Assembly (NCBI RefSeq): GCF_000504205.1
Contig: NZ_AZAJ01000001.1
Coordinates: 1,400,879-1,464,878, forward strand
Reading direction: 5' to 3'
Length of the DNA: 64,000 nucleotides
Source of the DNA: Methanolobus tindarius DSM 2278
GTDB taxonomy: Archaea > Halobacteriota > Methanosarcinia > Methanosarcinales > Methanosarcinaceae
How positions within the stretch are numbered: the first letter of the stretch is position 1; the number at the start of each line of letters is the position of its first letter. Shown here piece after piece: positions 29,141 to 40,178 of this stretch. The notes beneath the pieces were generated by a model. It searched no databases. It was given only the letters and a program-made list of their open reading frames with translations, and was not told the DNA's origin. Made by a program: the position numbers and the translations under genes.

Positions 29141-29213
29141 TGGACTTGCAGGGATTCGAACCCTGGGCCTTCGCCTTGCAAAGGCGACGATCTTCCAACT
29201 GATCTACAAGCCC
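29141..29213 (-). tRNA. tRNA-Ala (TGC)
   Basis: A 73-base cloverleaf on the minus strand with acceptor GGGCTTG/CAAGTCC plus A73, anticodon loop TTTGCAA (TGC) and T-arm GGTTCGAATCC. It sits in the 16S-23S spacer as in most euryarchaea. Confidence 0.95.
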
Positions 29214-29271
29214 ATAGAAGATTCACTTATTGAATCTTGCCTTTTTTCTTGAATCTGACAGTTTTTCGATT

Positions 29272-30932
<1,661 letters not shown>

Positions 30933-31300
30933 TTAACCGAACTGCCAAATCCAACGTCAGACAGAAAAAACTTCTGTCTCCACTTGTAAGGCGGTGATTG
31001 TAAGTGTTTTCGCGCGATTTGCGCGGACTCTTTCAAAGGTTACCATCGTATATAAGGCTTTCGAACACCCGGTTCGAAGCCAAAGGATGGACCTTTGAAC
31101 ACACCTGCCTGATGAAATGAAATTTGTTACTTCATCTTTTGCTCTGATATAAGCTCATTTTCGTGATGCGTTGGCCGCATCACCGGGCTCCTCACGAGCA
31201 CCCTTACATAACAGGCTTACTATATAAGCGTTGCGGAGGAACGGATTAGTATTCCATCCATGAAAGATATTTAGAGAAAGATTCATCTCCTTTGCGGAGA

Positions 31301-31310
31301 ATATTTATAA
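31301..31310 (+). promoter_or_regulatory. TATA box of the LeuA-family gene
   Basis: ATATTTATAA lies about 28 bases before ATG 31338, which would make the transcript leaderless or nearly so and supports that ATG as the true start. Confidence 0.5.
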
Positions 31311-31337
31311 GATAAGTTATAAGGCAATGTGATTATC

Positions 31338-32901
31338 ATGAATTCAACCGTAGAACTGAGGGATCGCTTTTTACAGCGATAAACCGCTTATAGATAAACA
31401 CAAGACTATTTTTGACACGACACTGCGCGACGGTGAACAAACACCTGGCGTATCACTCACCAACGAGCAAAAACTTAAGATTGCCCAGCAACTGGACAAA
31501 CTTGGTGTTGATGTGCTCGAAGCTGGTTTCCCAGTCTCTTCGGAAGGCGAAAAGCAAAATGTTCGAGCCATAGCCAACGAAGGACTCAGTCTCGATGTCT
31601 GTGGTCTTGCCCGCGTCCTTACCAAAGATCTGGATGCATGTATAGATTGTAATGTTGATATGATACACACCTTTGTATCCACATCAGACATCCAGAGGAT
31701 ACATACTATAAAGAAAAGCAGGGAAGAAGTGCTTTCAATGGCTGTCAACGCTGTAGACTACATCAAGGACCACGGTGCAAAATGTATGTTCTCAGCCATG
31801 GACGCTACAAGGACAGATCTCGATTATCTGATAGAAGTGTACAAAGCCGTAGAAGAAGCAGGTTGTGATATCGTAAACGTACCCGATACAGTCGGAGTAA
31901 TGTCACCGTCCTCAATGTACGAGCTCATAAGGAATATCAACAGTGAAATAAACATACCTATAGACGTACACTGTCATAACGACTTCGGAATTGCAGTTGC
32001 AAACAGCCTTATGGCTGCAGAAGCAGGCGCTAGCCAGATTCAGGTAACAGTGAACGGAATAGGAGAACGTGCAGGAAATGCAAACCTCGCTGAAGTAGTA
32101 ATGTGTCTGCACTCGATATATGGAGCAAAAACCAATATCAAGACAGAATATCTCCTTGAAACAGCAAAAATGGTGGAAAATTATTCAGGAATACACATGC
32201 CGGCCAACACACCAATTGTTGGAGATAACGCATTTGCGCATGAATCCGGAATTCATACCCACGGAGTCCTTGAAAAAGCTGACACCTTTGAGCCCGGCAT
32301 CATGACCCCAGAGATGGTAGGTCACAGACGTCGTATTGTTGTTGGAAAACACGCAGGAAGACATGCTGTCAAAAAATCCCTGGAAGAGATGGGCATCGAA
32401 ACCAACGAGGAACAGCTGGATGAGATACTTACCAGGATAAAGGATATTGCAAACAGAGGCAAGCGCATCTGTGACGCAGACCTGCGGGCAGTCGCATCAA
32501 CCGTGCTCGGCAGAAACCTCGGCAGCGAGACCATCGTCCTGAAAGAATTCTCTGTAATGACAGGCAACCTCACAACACCAACGGCAGTTGTCAGGGCAAA
32601 GATCGGAGACGAAGAAGCTGTAGCATCCAATTATGGTGTTGGGCCAATCGATGCTGCACTCAAAGCAGTAGAACATATGATCGGCGGATACACCAAAGTA
32701 AAAGTGCGCGACTTCAGTCTAGAAGCAATTACAGGTGGAAGTGATGCGCTTGCTGAAGTAACGATTTCAGTCCAGGACGAAGAAGGACGTGTTGCCAGTG
32801 CACAATCCGCCAGCACAGACATCGCAACAGCATCAGTAGATGCACTCATAACTGCCATCAACCTGCTTCTTGATAAGAAGAAACTCTGGAACATGGAATA
32901 A
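31338..32901 (+). CDS. 2-isopropylmalate/citramalate synthase family, 5' frame broken
   Basis: The protein carries the [16 protein letters not shown] catalytic motif, HCHNDFG, the GERAGNA segment and a C-terminal LeuA regulatory domain (about the last 115 residues), so it condenses acetyl-CoA with a 2-oxoacid in leucine or isoleucine synthesis. The only well-placed ATG (31338) runs into TAA after 14 codons. The catalytic frame is one base over and opens upstream of the catalytic motif without any ATG, GTG or TTG; the first GTG (31513) comes after that motif. Dropping one T from the T5 run at 31368-31372 would join the two frames. This is a sequence error, a true frameshift or programmed slippage. 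Confidence 0.85.
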
Positions 32902-32913
32902 ACTGGTTTTAAC

Positions 32914-32944
32914 TGAACCGTGAATTCACGGTTCTACTTTTTTT
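32914..32944 (+). terminator. Palindromic terminator after LeuA-family gene
   Basis: A perfect 20-base palindrome (32915-32934, arms GAACCGTGAA/TTCACGGTTC) followed within three bases by a T7-T8 tract. Confidence 0.7.
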
Positions 32945-33054
32945 AACATATGGTGCCGCAATGAATTTGCTATTAAAATCACTGAAATGAAATTTTCTTC
33001 TTCAATACATACACCATATTTTCAGGGACTGCCTGAATAAATATCACAAAAAAG

Positions 33055-33092
33055 ATAATTTTATATATAAATATATTTGTATAATTTATGTA
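33055..33092 (+). promoter_or_regulatory. Probable promoter of the chemoreceptor gene
   Basis: A strong A/T stretch with TTTATATATAAATATA lies about 100 bases before the chemoreceptor start; the intervening leader is AT-rich. Confidence 0.45.
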
Positions 33093-33173
33093 TGCTTATT
33101 TGTTGCACAAATATGCACATTTAGTTTACACAACATAACATCGCTTAATGCGGAAATTGGGAGAGGATCTTTA

Positions 33174-34640
33174 GTGGATATATTAAAAAACATGATGATA
33201 GGAAGAAAATTGGCCATCGTTATGCTATTGGCAAGTCTCATTCCTTTATTAATAGTCTCAGCAATCAGTTACACTCAGGTAAGTTACGCAATTGAAAATA
33301 ATTCATACGAAAACCTGACGACCCTTAAAAATATGTATATAGTTAGTCTGATAATTTCAGGAATTGCCGTTGCTTACATTGCACGCTATTTTGCCAAAAC
33401 AATGACAAAACCCATTGAAGACATGCTTGATGTTACAGAAAAAATATCATCCGGTGATCTTACAGTTGACATAGAAACAGATTCAACAGACGAACTTGGT
33501 TTGCTGGCAGAATCAGTAAAGTCAATGCAAAACAATCTAAAAGGGCTCATTGGTGATGTATACTCGAGCTCATCGCTTCTTTCCAGAACTGCAGAAGAAA
33601 TATCATCATCCTCTGAAGGCATATCTGCATCAAGTAATGAAATATCAGACTCTATACAGGAAATATCAAATGGCACCACTATTCAATCGACCAAATCCGA
33701 AGATGTGGCAAAAGCAATGTTTGACCTGACTGAAGCCGTTCAGGAAGTAGCTAATAATTCCCAAAAAGCTGCAGATGACGCAAAAGGATGCAATGATGTA
33801 ATTGGCAGCCTTAAAACCATCACAGAAGATCTGTTGTACAAAATGGACAAAATCAAAACATCATCATCTGAATCTGCAGAAACCATTATGAATCTGGACA
33901 GTAAATCCAAGCAGATAGGGGAGATAGTCAATCTTATTACAAGTATTGCAGACCAGACAAACCTGCTTGCGCTAAATGCTGCCATTGAAGCCGCACGTGC
34001 AGGCGAACATGGCAAAGGTTTTGCTGTTGTTGCCGATGAAGTCAGAAAACTTGCAGAAAACTCAGGAAATGCTGCAAACCAGATAGCAGACCTTATACAT
34101 GAGATACAGGAGGGCACAAATAATGCAGTGGAGTCTATGCAGCATGGGACTGAAGAAGTATCAAATGGTGCGGAAGCGCTGAATGAAGCAGCCACTGTAA
34201 TTGAACAAGTAGTGGAATCAGGAAATAATATTGCAATCCTTGTGCAGGACATAGCAGCAGCAGCACAGGAGCAGTCCGCATCCATACAGGAGATATCCTC
34301 ATCCATTGATGAGGTTGCATCAATAACACAACAATCGGCATCCGGAACAGAGAATACTACTTTTGCAATACAGCAACAGAATGAGACAATGGAAGAACTT
34401 GCACAATCTGCCCGGCATCTTTCCGGCATGGCTGAAAAACTTATGAACACAATTACAAAGTTCAAAATCGAAGATTTGCACCATGAGAACAAAGAAGCAA
34501 TCAAATATTCAGAACTAGATATTCCTGAAATAGAAGATTCAACAAAAGATGTTCTTGATGAAGAACACATTGAATTAAGAGAATACTCCGAAGAAGAGTT
34601 AGAGCTTGAACTTGAAAATGCAGAAAAGATCCATATTTAA
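33174..34640 (+). CDS. Methyl-accepting chemotaxis protein lacking a sensor domain
   Basis: The start is GTG 33174 after GAGAGGATC. The 488-residue protein has TM1 (about 12-33), only about 20 residues outside, TM2 (about 54-71), a HAMP domain (70-122) and a long signalling coiled coil with the conserved tip [20 protein letters not shown]. Typical receptors have 100-250 residues between the helices, so the ligand domain is almost wholly absent. It may sense membrane state or a partner protein. An acidic C-terminal tail follows. No other che genes are in the window. Confidence 0.9.
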   Translation: MDILKNMMIGRKLAIVMLLASLIPLLIVSAISYTQVSYAIENNSYENLTTLKNMYIVSLIISGIAVAYIARYFAKTMTKPIEDMLDVTEKISSGDLTVDIETDSTDELGLLAESVKSMQNNLKGLIGDVYSSSSLLSRTAEEISSSSEGISASSNEISDSIQEISNGTTIQSTKSEDVAKAMFDLTEAVQEVANNSQKAADDAKGCNDVIGSLKTITEDLLYKMDKIKTSSSESAETIMNLDSKSKQIGEIVNLITSIADQTNLLALNAAIEAARAGEHGKGFAVVADEVRKLAENSGNAANQIADLIHEIQEGTNNAVESMQHGTEEVSNGAEALNEAATVIEQVVESGNNIAILVQDIAAAAQEQSASIQEISSSIDEVASITQQSASGTENTTFAIQQQNETMEELAQSARHLSGMAEKLMNTITKFKIEDLHHENKEAIKYSELDIPEIEDSTKDVLDEEHIELREYSEEELELELENAEKIHI

Positions 34641-34770
34641 AAAATACTCTCTTGTTAAAGGAGGGTATTTCAAATCCTTCTTTTTTCTCTCTTATTTTAA
34701 TGTACATGCAATTAAAAATGTCATATCCATAGTATCTATATAATGAACTCATAATTCTGAGCAGATACAC

Positions 34771-35529
34771 ATGAATTATGAAGTTATAGATTCTCACTGT
34801 CACCTTGATTTTCCTAAATTTAACAAGGACAGACACGAGACAATCATGAGGGCAAAAGACAGCAGAGTAGCTTTAATGATAAACTCCGGCATCGACTACA
34901 AAACCAATGCCAATTCACTGGAACTTGCAAAAAAGTACGATTTTATCCATGCGACCCTGGGTCTTAGCCCCCAGATGGTTCCCGAGGCAAACGATGAAAA
35001 AATTAACCAGATACTTGCCCAGATAGAACGCAATGTTGACAAAGCAATTGGAATCGGCGAAGCCGGACTTGACTTTTACTACTGTACTGATGAAGCAGGA
35101 AAACAGAAACAAAAAGAAGTATTCCAAAAAGTCATTGATATTGCAGACAGGTACAACAAAACCCTTGTAATACACGGCAGGGACGGAGAAGAACTTGCGC
35201 TTGAGATGACAAGGGATCTTGAAAGAGTTGTATTCCATTGTTACGGCGGTAGCATTGAGACCATGAAAGACATCGTTGATGCAGGCCACTATGTTTCAGT
35301 TCCAACCCTTGTGTGCTTTTCAGATCATCATAAAGAAATAGCAAAGAATCTGCCTCTTGAGAATATGCTCATTGAAACTGACAGCCCATACCTTTCACCA
35401 CGCAAAGGGCGCAATGAACCTGCCTTTGTCAGAGACTCGGTTCCTGCCATATCACTAATAAAAGGAATAGACGAAGCTGAAATTGCTAAGGCGACAATGC
35501 AAAATACCCGCAGGGCATTTGAGCTCTAA
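34771..35529 (+). CDS. TatD-family metal-dependent hydrolase
   Basis: A 252-residue TIM-barrel amidohydrolase-like protein with the TatD metal motifs DSHCHLDF (N terminus), GEAGLDF, HGRDG and ETDSPYLSP. Family members are Mg-dependent DNases or D-aminoacyl-tRNA-type hydrolases acting in the cytoplasm. It precedes the MBL hydrolase by about 50 bases. Confidence 0.85.
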   Translation: MNYEVIDSHCHLDFPKFNKDRHETIMRAKDSRVALMINSGIDYKTNANSLELAKKYDFIHATLGLSPQMVPEANDEKINQILAQIERNVDKAIGIGEAGLDFYYCTDEAGKQKQKEVFQKVIDIADRYNKTLVIHGRDGEELALEMTRDLERVVFHCYGGSIETMKDIVDAGHYVSVPTLVCFSDHHKEIAKNLPLENMLIETDSPYLSPRKGRNEPAFVRDSVPAISLIKGIDEAEIAKATMQNTRRAFEL

Positions 35530-35579
35530 ATTTAAGCTTTTAAGCTATAAAATAGACTTTTCTGTACAGGAGAATACAC

Positions 35580-36218
35580 ATGCAAGTCAAACATTTTATC
35601 ATCGGACTTTATGATGCTAACTCATACCTCATCAACGGAAAAATACTGATAGATACCGGGATGAGCACAGATGGACTTATCTCTGCTATCAAAGAAAACA
35701 TTGACATCGAAGATCTCGAACTCATTATTCTTACACATTGTCACTACGACCATACGGCATCTGCACAGGCAATAGCAGACATGAGTGGTGCAAAAATAGC
35801 AATTCACAAAGACGATGAGCCGCTTCTGAGCAATGACACAATCAGTGCAGCAGCAATGTTTGGAAATAAAGCACCTGCAATAAAACCGGACAAGATTCTG
35901 GAAGAAGGCGACAGGATACCCATAGGAAATAATGAGGAACTGGAAGTCATCCACACACCCGGACACACACCGGGAGGAATCTGCCTCTATGAAGCAAATT
36001 CAAAGAGCCTTTTTTCAGGTGACACAGTATTTCCAAATGGCAGCATAGGCCGTACTGATTTTCAGGGTGGCAACCGCAACCATTTAACAAATTCAATTAA
36101 CAAACTTGTAGAACTGAATGTCAAAACACTTTATCCGGGACACGGTGAAGTGACATCAAATGACGTAAACACACAGATACAACTCTCCCTGCGCATGTCT
36201 AAAAGTATGTTGATGTAA
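35580..36218 (+). CDS. Metallo-beta-lactamase-fold hydrolase (glyoxalase II-like)
   Basis: The 212-residue protein has the zinc motif THCHYDH, TPGHTPGG, FSGDTVFP and YPGHG, the usual order for glyoxalase II-like MBL enzymes. It would hydrolyse a thioester or related substrate; the exact one is not readable. It ends 9 bases before the YgiQ gene. Confidence 0.85.
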   Translation: MQVKHFIIGLYDANSYLINGKILIDTGMSTDGLISAIKENIDIEDLELIILTHCHYDHTASAQAIADMSGAKIAIHKDDEPLLSNDTISAAAMFGNKAPAIKPDKILEEGDRIPIGNNEELEVIHTPGHTPGGICLYEANSKSLFSGDTVFPNGSIGRTDFQGGNRNHLTNSINKLVELNVKTLYPGHGEVTSNDVNTQIQLSLRMSKSMLM

Positions 36219-36227
36219 GGATAAAAT

Positions 36228-38096
36228 ATGAAACATAAAAGAAATAAGAGTGGCAAGAAAGACAAAATGGCAGACCCTTCCAAATTTCTGCCCATGAGCC
36301 TTGAAGATGCAAAAAAGAAAGGCTGGGATGAACTTGATGTTATTATTGTCACAGGTGACGCATATGTGGACCATCCCGGATTTGGAACCAGCATTATTGG
36401 CAGAGTCCTGGTAGATGCAGGCTACAGAGTAGGAGTTATTGCACAGCCAAAATGGGATGATGTTGAAGATTTCAGGAAACTTGGAAAACCACGACTATTC
36501 TTTGCTATAAGTGCCGGAAATACAGATTCGATGGTGAGTAACTACACACCATCAAAACGACTCAGACATGATGATGCATATTCCCCCGGAAACAAGGCAG
36601 GACTAAGACCTAACCGCGCATCAATTGTTTACTCCAACCGTCTGAAAGAAGCTTACCCCGATACTCCGAGAATCATTGGAGGGATTGAAGCTTCACTTCG
36701 CCGTTTTGCACAATACGACTACTGGTCTGACAAAGTACGCCAGTCAATACTTGCAGACGCACCGGCAGACCTGATTGTCTACGGAATGGGAGAGCTTCAG
36801 ATAGTTGAAATTGCAGACAGGCTCAACAAAGGAATTCCTGTTTCAGATATTACAGACATTGACGGAACTGTCTGGAAAATGGATATCAAAACATGGAAAG
36901 AGAAAAAAGAGAAGTTGCTTGAGACCCGCATAGAAATACCACCTTATGTTGAAGTTTCAAAGAATAAGGAACTCTACGCAAGCACATTCAAGACTGTTTA
37001 CCATGAACAGAACCACATTAATGGACATGCCATAATCCAGGTTCATCCTAAAACAGTTATTATACAGAATAAACCCATGCGTCCACTCACGACAGAAGAA
37101 CTGGACCACGTTTATGAACTTCCATTTACCAGAGAGTCTCATCCTTCATATGACGAACCAGTTCCTGCGCTTGATATGGTAAGATTCTCTATCAACACTC
37201 ACAGAGGTTGTTTCGGTGCATGTTCTTTCTGTGCCATTGCACTGCACCAGGGAAGGATGATACGCAGCCGCAGCATGGAATCTATCCTCAGGGAAGCAGA
37301 AAGATTCACCAGAATAAAAGAGTTCAAAGGAACTATAAACGGACTTGGCGGCCCGTCTGCAAATATGTATGGAATGGACTGCAAGAACTGGGAAGACAAA
37401 GGAGTATGCAAAGAGAAGATATGCATCTATCCGAAAGCATGTCCATCACTTAATACAAGCCACAAGAAACTCATCGAGCTTATGCGCAGGCTCAGGGAAC
37501 TTCCGGGAATCAAAAAGGTTTTTGTCGGCTATGGTGTGCGATATGACCTCGCACTTCTTGATGAAGAATACATGGAAGAGCTATGTGCCCATCACGTCAG
37601 CGGGCAATTGAAGGTTGCACCTGAACATTACTGTGACAGAGTCACTGATTCCATGAAGAAACCTGACAGGGAAGTGTTCGAGAGATTTGAAGAGAAATAC
37701 AAAGAAATAAACAAGAAACTTGGCAAGGACCAGTATCTTGTAGCTTTTCTCATGTCAAGCCACCCAGGATGCACACTAAATGATATGATAGAAACTGCCG
37801 AATACATCCGGGACACCGGCCGCTATACCAAACAAGTTCAGGATTTCACACCCACGCCTATGACAGCGGCAACATGCATGTTCCACACGGGAATCGATCC
37901 GTTCACAGGGAAGAAGATATACGTGGCAACTTCCCAGAAAGAAAAGAGTATACAAAGAGCAATGCTTCATTACCGTGAACCCGGAAATTATAATCTGGTC
38001 TATGAAGGACTGAAACGTGCTGATAGGCTTGACCTTGTGGGAAACTCATGGAACTGCCTTATAAGCCGTAAGAAAGGAGGGAAACGTGGGTGGTAA
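36228..38096 (+). CDS. YgiQ-family radical SAM protein
   Basis: A 622-residue protein with the N-terminal B12-binding-like YgiQ region (VTGDAYVDHPGFG) and a radical SAM core with the cluster motif CFGACSFC at about residue 330. A second cysteine group (CKNWEDKGVCKEKICIYPKAC) follows. UPF0313/YgiQ proteins are widespread but their reaction is not settled. It is probably co-transcribed with the MBL gene. Confidence 0.88.
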   Translation: MKHKRNKSGKKDKMADPSKFLPMSLEDAKKKGWDELDVIIVTGDAYVDHPGFGTSIIGRVLVDAGYRVGVIAQPKWDDVEDFRKLGKPRLFFAISAGNTDSMVSNYTPSKRLRHDDAYSPGNKAGLRPNRASIVYSNRLKEAYPDTPRIIGGIEASLRRFAQYDYWSDKVRQSILADAPADLIVYGMGELQIVEIADRLNKGIPVSDITDIDGTVWKMDIKTWKEKKEKLLETRIEIPPYVEVSKNKELYASTFKTVYHEQNHINGHAIIQVHPKTVIIQNKPMRPLTTEELDHVYELPFTRESHPSYDEPVPALDMVRFSINTHRGCFGACSFCAIALHQGRMIRSRSMESILREAERFTRIKEFKGTINGLGGPSANMYGMDCKNWEDKGVCKEKICIYPKACPSLNTSHKKLIELMRRLRELPGIKKVFVGYGVRYDLALLDEEYMEELCAHHVSGQLKVAPEHYCDRVTDSMKKPDREVFERFEEKYKEINKKLGKDQYLVAFLMSSHPGCTLNDMIETAEYIRDTGRYTKQVQDFTPTPMTAATCMFHTGIDPFTGKKIYVATSQKEKSIQRAMLHYREPGNYNLVYEGLKRADRLDLVGNSWNCLISRKKGGKRGW

Positions 38097-38202
38097 TACT
38101 AATTACCATTTACATTACAAGATAAAATCGTTATCTTTTTAAGCAATATAAGTTTACTGTACTTCATACGTATATATTTTAAAGAAAAATGGAAGTTATA
38201 CT

Positions 38203-39051
38203 ATGAAGTATAAGTTGTTGGTACCAATATTGATATTGTTACTTATTATCCCGGCATCTGCCTCTACGGCGAGCCCGGTAATAAGCATTGATGAGACTGT
38301 GACCGAGAGTATGTTCTATGCCAAATCGTACACCAATCCTGATAGCATAGAAGCACATCAGATTGTAGTCTACAGCGAGGACGGTGAACATTCACAAATA
38401 CACCTGCATTATAGACTTACTCCAAGAACAACTATAAGTCCGGATGGCAATTACAGCGTTTATAAAAAGGCACTGGATTCGGACGGGGGAGTGGGTATTG
38501 AAGATTTTGTCATAAACTCTACTGTTACAGGAACAGAGACCAATATTAAGAACATAATTACAAAGGGCTATTATGGAGTTGCTTTTTCACCAGACAGTAA
38601 GATGTACGCAGCACCCAGGGCAGTTTTCTTCGAAGGTGGAAGAAATGCCCGGTATGCAATAGATATCTGTTCTGTTAATAATAACACTCTACTTCACAGA
38701 GAACTCACTCCCTTCTATATAGAAAGTACTAAAGCTACACCAATGGAGTGGGAGAAGTCAATAATGTATGAAGTCTACTGGTCAGATGATGGTTCCTGCA
38801 TAGTTTATGAAGTTCTGGGAGGAAACACCGAGTCCGGGCAATATCCTGCATATCTTGTGAGTAAAAGACTGAACCTTGATTATTCAGAGCTTAGAGAGAT
38901 GAACGGATACGAGGATACAGAACTGGAATCAGTACAGGAAGATATTGAAGAGACGAGTACTGCTGCTGAAAACAGTCTTCCAACTCCGGGATTTGGTGCT
39001 TTAGGAGCAGTGTTTGCCCTGGTGCTAGGAAGGAAGATTAAGAGAGCATAA
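38203..39051 (+). CDS. Secreted protein with PGF-CTERM-like sorting end
   Basis: The 282-residue protein has a signal peptide (about 1-20), propeller-type repeats (ISPDGNYSVYKK, FSPDSKMYAAP, WSDDGSCIVYEV) and a C-terminal PTPGFGALGAVFALVLG segment followed by basic residues, as in archaeosortase-processed PGF-CTERM proteins. It is therefore probably anchored at the S-layer. It resembles the propeller protein at 1734 in repeat style only. Function unknown. Confidence 0.75.
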   Translation: MKYKLLVPILILLLIIPASASTASPVISIDETVTESMFYAKSYTNPDSIEAHQIVVYSEDGEHSQIHLHYRLTPRTTISPDGNYSVYKKALDSDGGVGIEDFVINSTVTGTETNIKNIITKGYYGVAFSPDSKMYAAPRAVFFEGGRNARYAIDICSVNNNTLLHRELTPFYIESTKATPMEWEKSIMYEVYWSDDGSCIVYEVLGGNTESGQYPAYLVSKRLNLDYSELREMNGYEDTELESVQEDIEETSTAAENSLPTPGFGALGAVFALVLGRKIKRA

Positions 39052-39075
39052 ACTACATGCTCTTAATCTTTTTTA
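39042..39075 (+). terminator. Hairpin plus T tract overlapping a stop codon
   Basis: AGAGCAT (39043-39049) pairs with ATGCTCT (39057-39063), followed by a TTTTTT tract. The stop codon of the secreted protein lies in the loop. It also separates this gene from the convergent GlcF-like gene. Confidence 0.55.
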
Positions 39076-39117
39076 AAAATTAGATTTTCAAAAATAGTTA
39101 AAAGAAAACTAAAATGG

Positions 39118-40176
39118 CTATTCCATAGCCATTTCAAGCAGGTCGATAATATCGAGCACATCAACCCTTGGTCCGCCACGTTTAAGATTTGTGCGGCAAA
39201 GCGGGCATGCAGTTACAAGATAATCAACGTCTTTTGGAATCTCTTCAAGCCTGTTCTTTGAGAGCTCAAGTGAGAGTTCAGGATAACCTTTTAAGACTCC
39301 ACCACCTGCTCCGCAACATTTGGATTTCTCCCTGTTGCTTTTCATCTCCTCAAGATAACAGACTGCTTTTATTAGCTGCCTTGGGGCATCGAATACACCA
39401 TTGCACCTTCCAAGATGACATGGATCATGATAGGTGACTTTCAGGTCAAGTTTCTTCAGGTCCATTTCAGAAAGGCGGTCTGCAAGGAACTCCGTCACAT
39501 GGAGAACATTCAGCTCTTCAGGGAAATCGTTTTTCAGGGTTGTGTAACAACCTGCACAGCCTGTGATAACCGTGTGGGCACCTATCTTTTTGATCTGCTC
39601 AAGGTTCTTTGACATAAGCTCGGATGGGTCAGAGCCAGTTCTCAGAAGAGGAGAACCACAGCAAACCTCTTCCTCAAGTACGGTTACTCCGAACTTCCTC
39701 AGGATATCGAAAGTTTTCTTCGTTATTTCAGGATAGCGGTAAGATGCAAGACAACCTGCAAAGAATACGTATTCTGACTTCTCTTGAAGATCGTTTCTGG
39801 AATCTCCGAGCCATGCCATCCTCTCTTTGGATTCACCAAGCGGGTTTCCTTTTTCAAGTGCATCTGCACGTATAAGCTTCTGTGCATCCGTCATTTTACC
39901 CTGAAGCACAAGCTGGTGCCTGATATTTTCTATAACATTTACAGGAGATGCTCCTGATGGGCATATTTCCTCACAAAGCCCGCATGTCGTACACGTGTTA
40001 ATACTATCCAGAACACCCTGGTCAACTTCAAGTCCCTGGGATATTCCATGAGCTACAAGCATGCGACCACGGGATCCTGATGATTCCCAGCCGTTCACGT
40101 CAAAAACAGGGCACACTGCACGGCATGTACCGCAACGTACACATTTCAGTATTGAACGCATGTCTTCATCGTTCAT
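39118..40176 (-). CDS. GlcF/HdrD-like iron-sulfur oxidoreductase subunit
   Basis: The 352-residue protein has two ferredoxin-type 4Fe-4S sites near the N terminus (CVRCGTCRAVCPVF and CTTCGLCEEICP) and two cysteine-rich CCG domains (FFAGCLASYRY...EEVCCGSP and HDPCHLGRCN...KCCGAGGG). This is the layout of GlcF and of HdrD-like electron-transfer subunits. It starts 2 bases after the GlcD-like gene and would pass electrons from that flavoprotein to a membrane carrier such as methanophenazine or to a disulfide. Confidence 0.88.
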   Translation of the reverse strand: MNDEDMRSILKCVRCGTCRAVCPVFDVNGWESSGSRGRMLVAHGISQGLEVDQGVLDSINTCTTCGLCEEICPSGASPVNVIENIRHQLVLQGKMTDAQKLIRADALEKGNPLGESKERMAWLGDSRNDLQEKSEYVFFAGCLASYRYPEITKKTFDILRKFGVTVLEEEVCCGSPLLRTGSDPSELMSKNLEQIKKIGAHTVITGCAGCYTTLKNDFPEELNVLHVTEFLADRLSEMDLKKLDLKVTYHDPCHLGRCNGVFDAPRQLIKAVCYLEEMKSNREKSKCCGAGGGVLKGYPELSLELSKNRLEEIPKDVDYLVTACPLCRTNLKRGGPRVDVLDIIDLLEMAME

Positions 40177-40178
40177 TT

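Noticed and set aside
33386-34570. Long minus-strand open frames opposite the chemoreceptor (97 and 276 codons)
   Set aside because: They are serine-rich shadows of the low-stop coiled-coil coding sequence on the plus strand.
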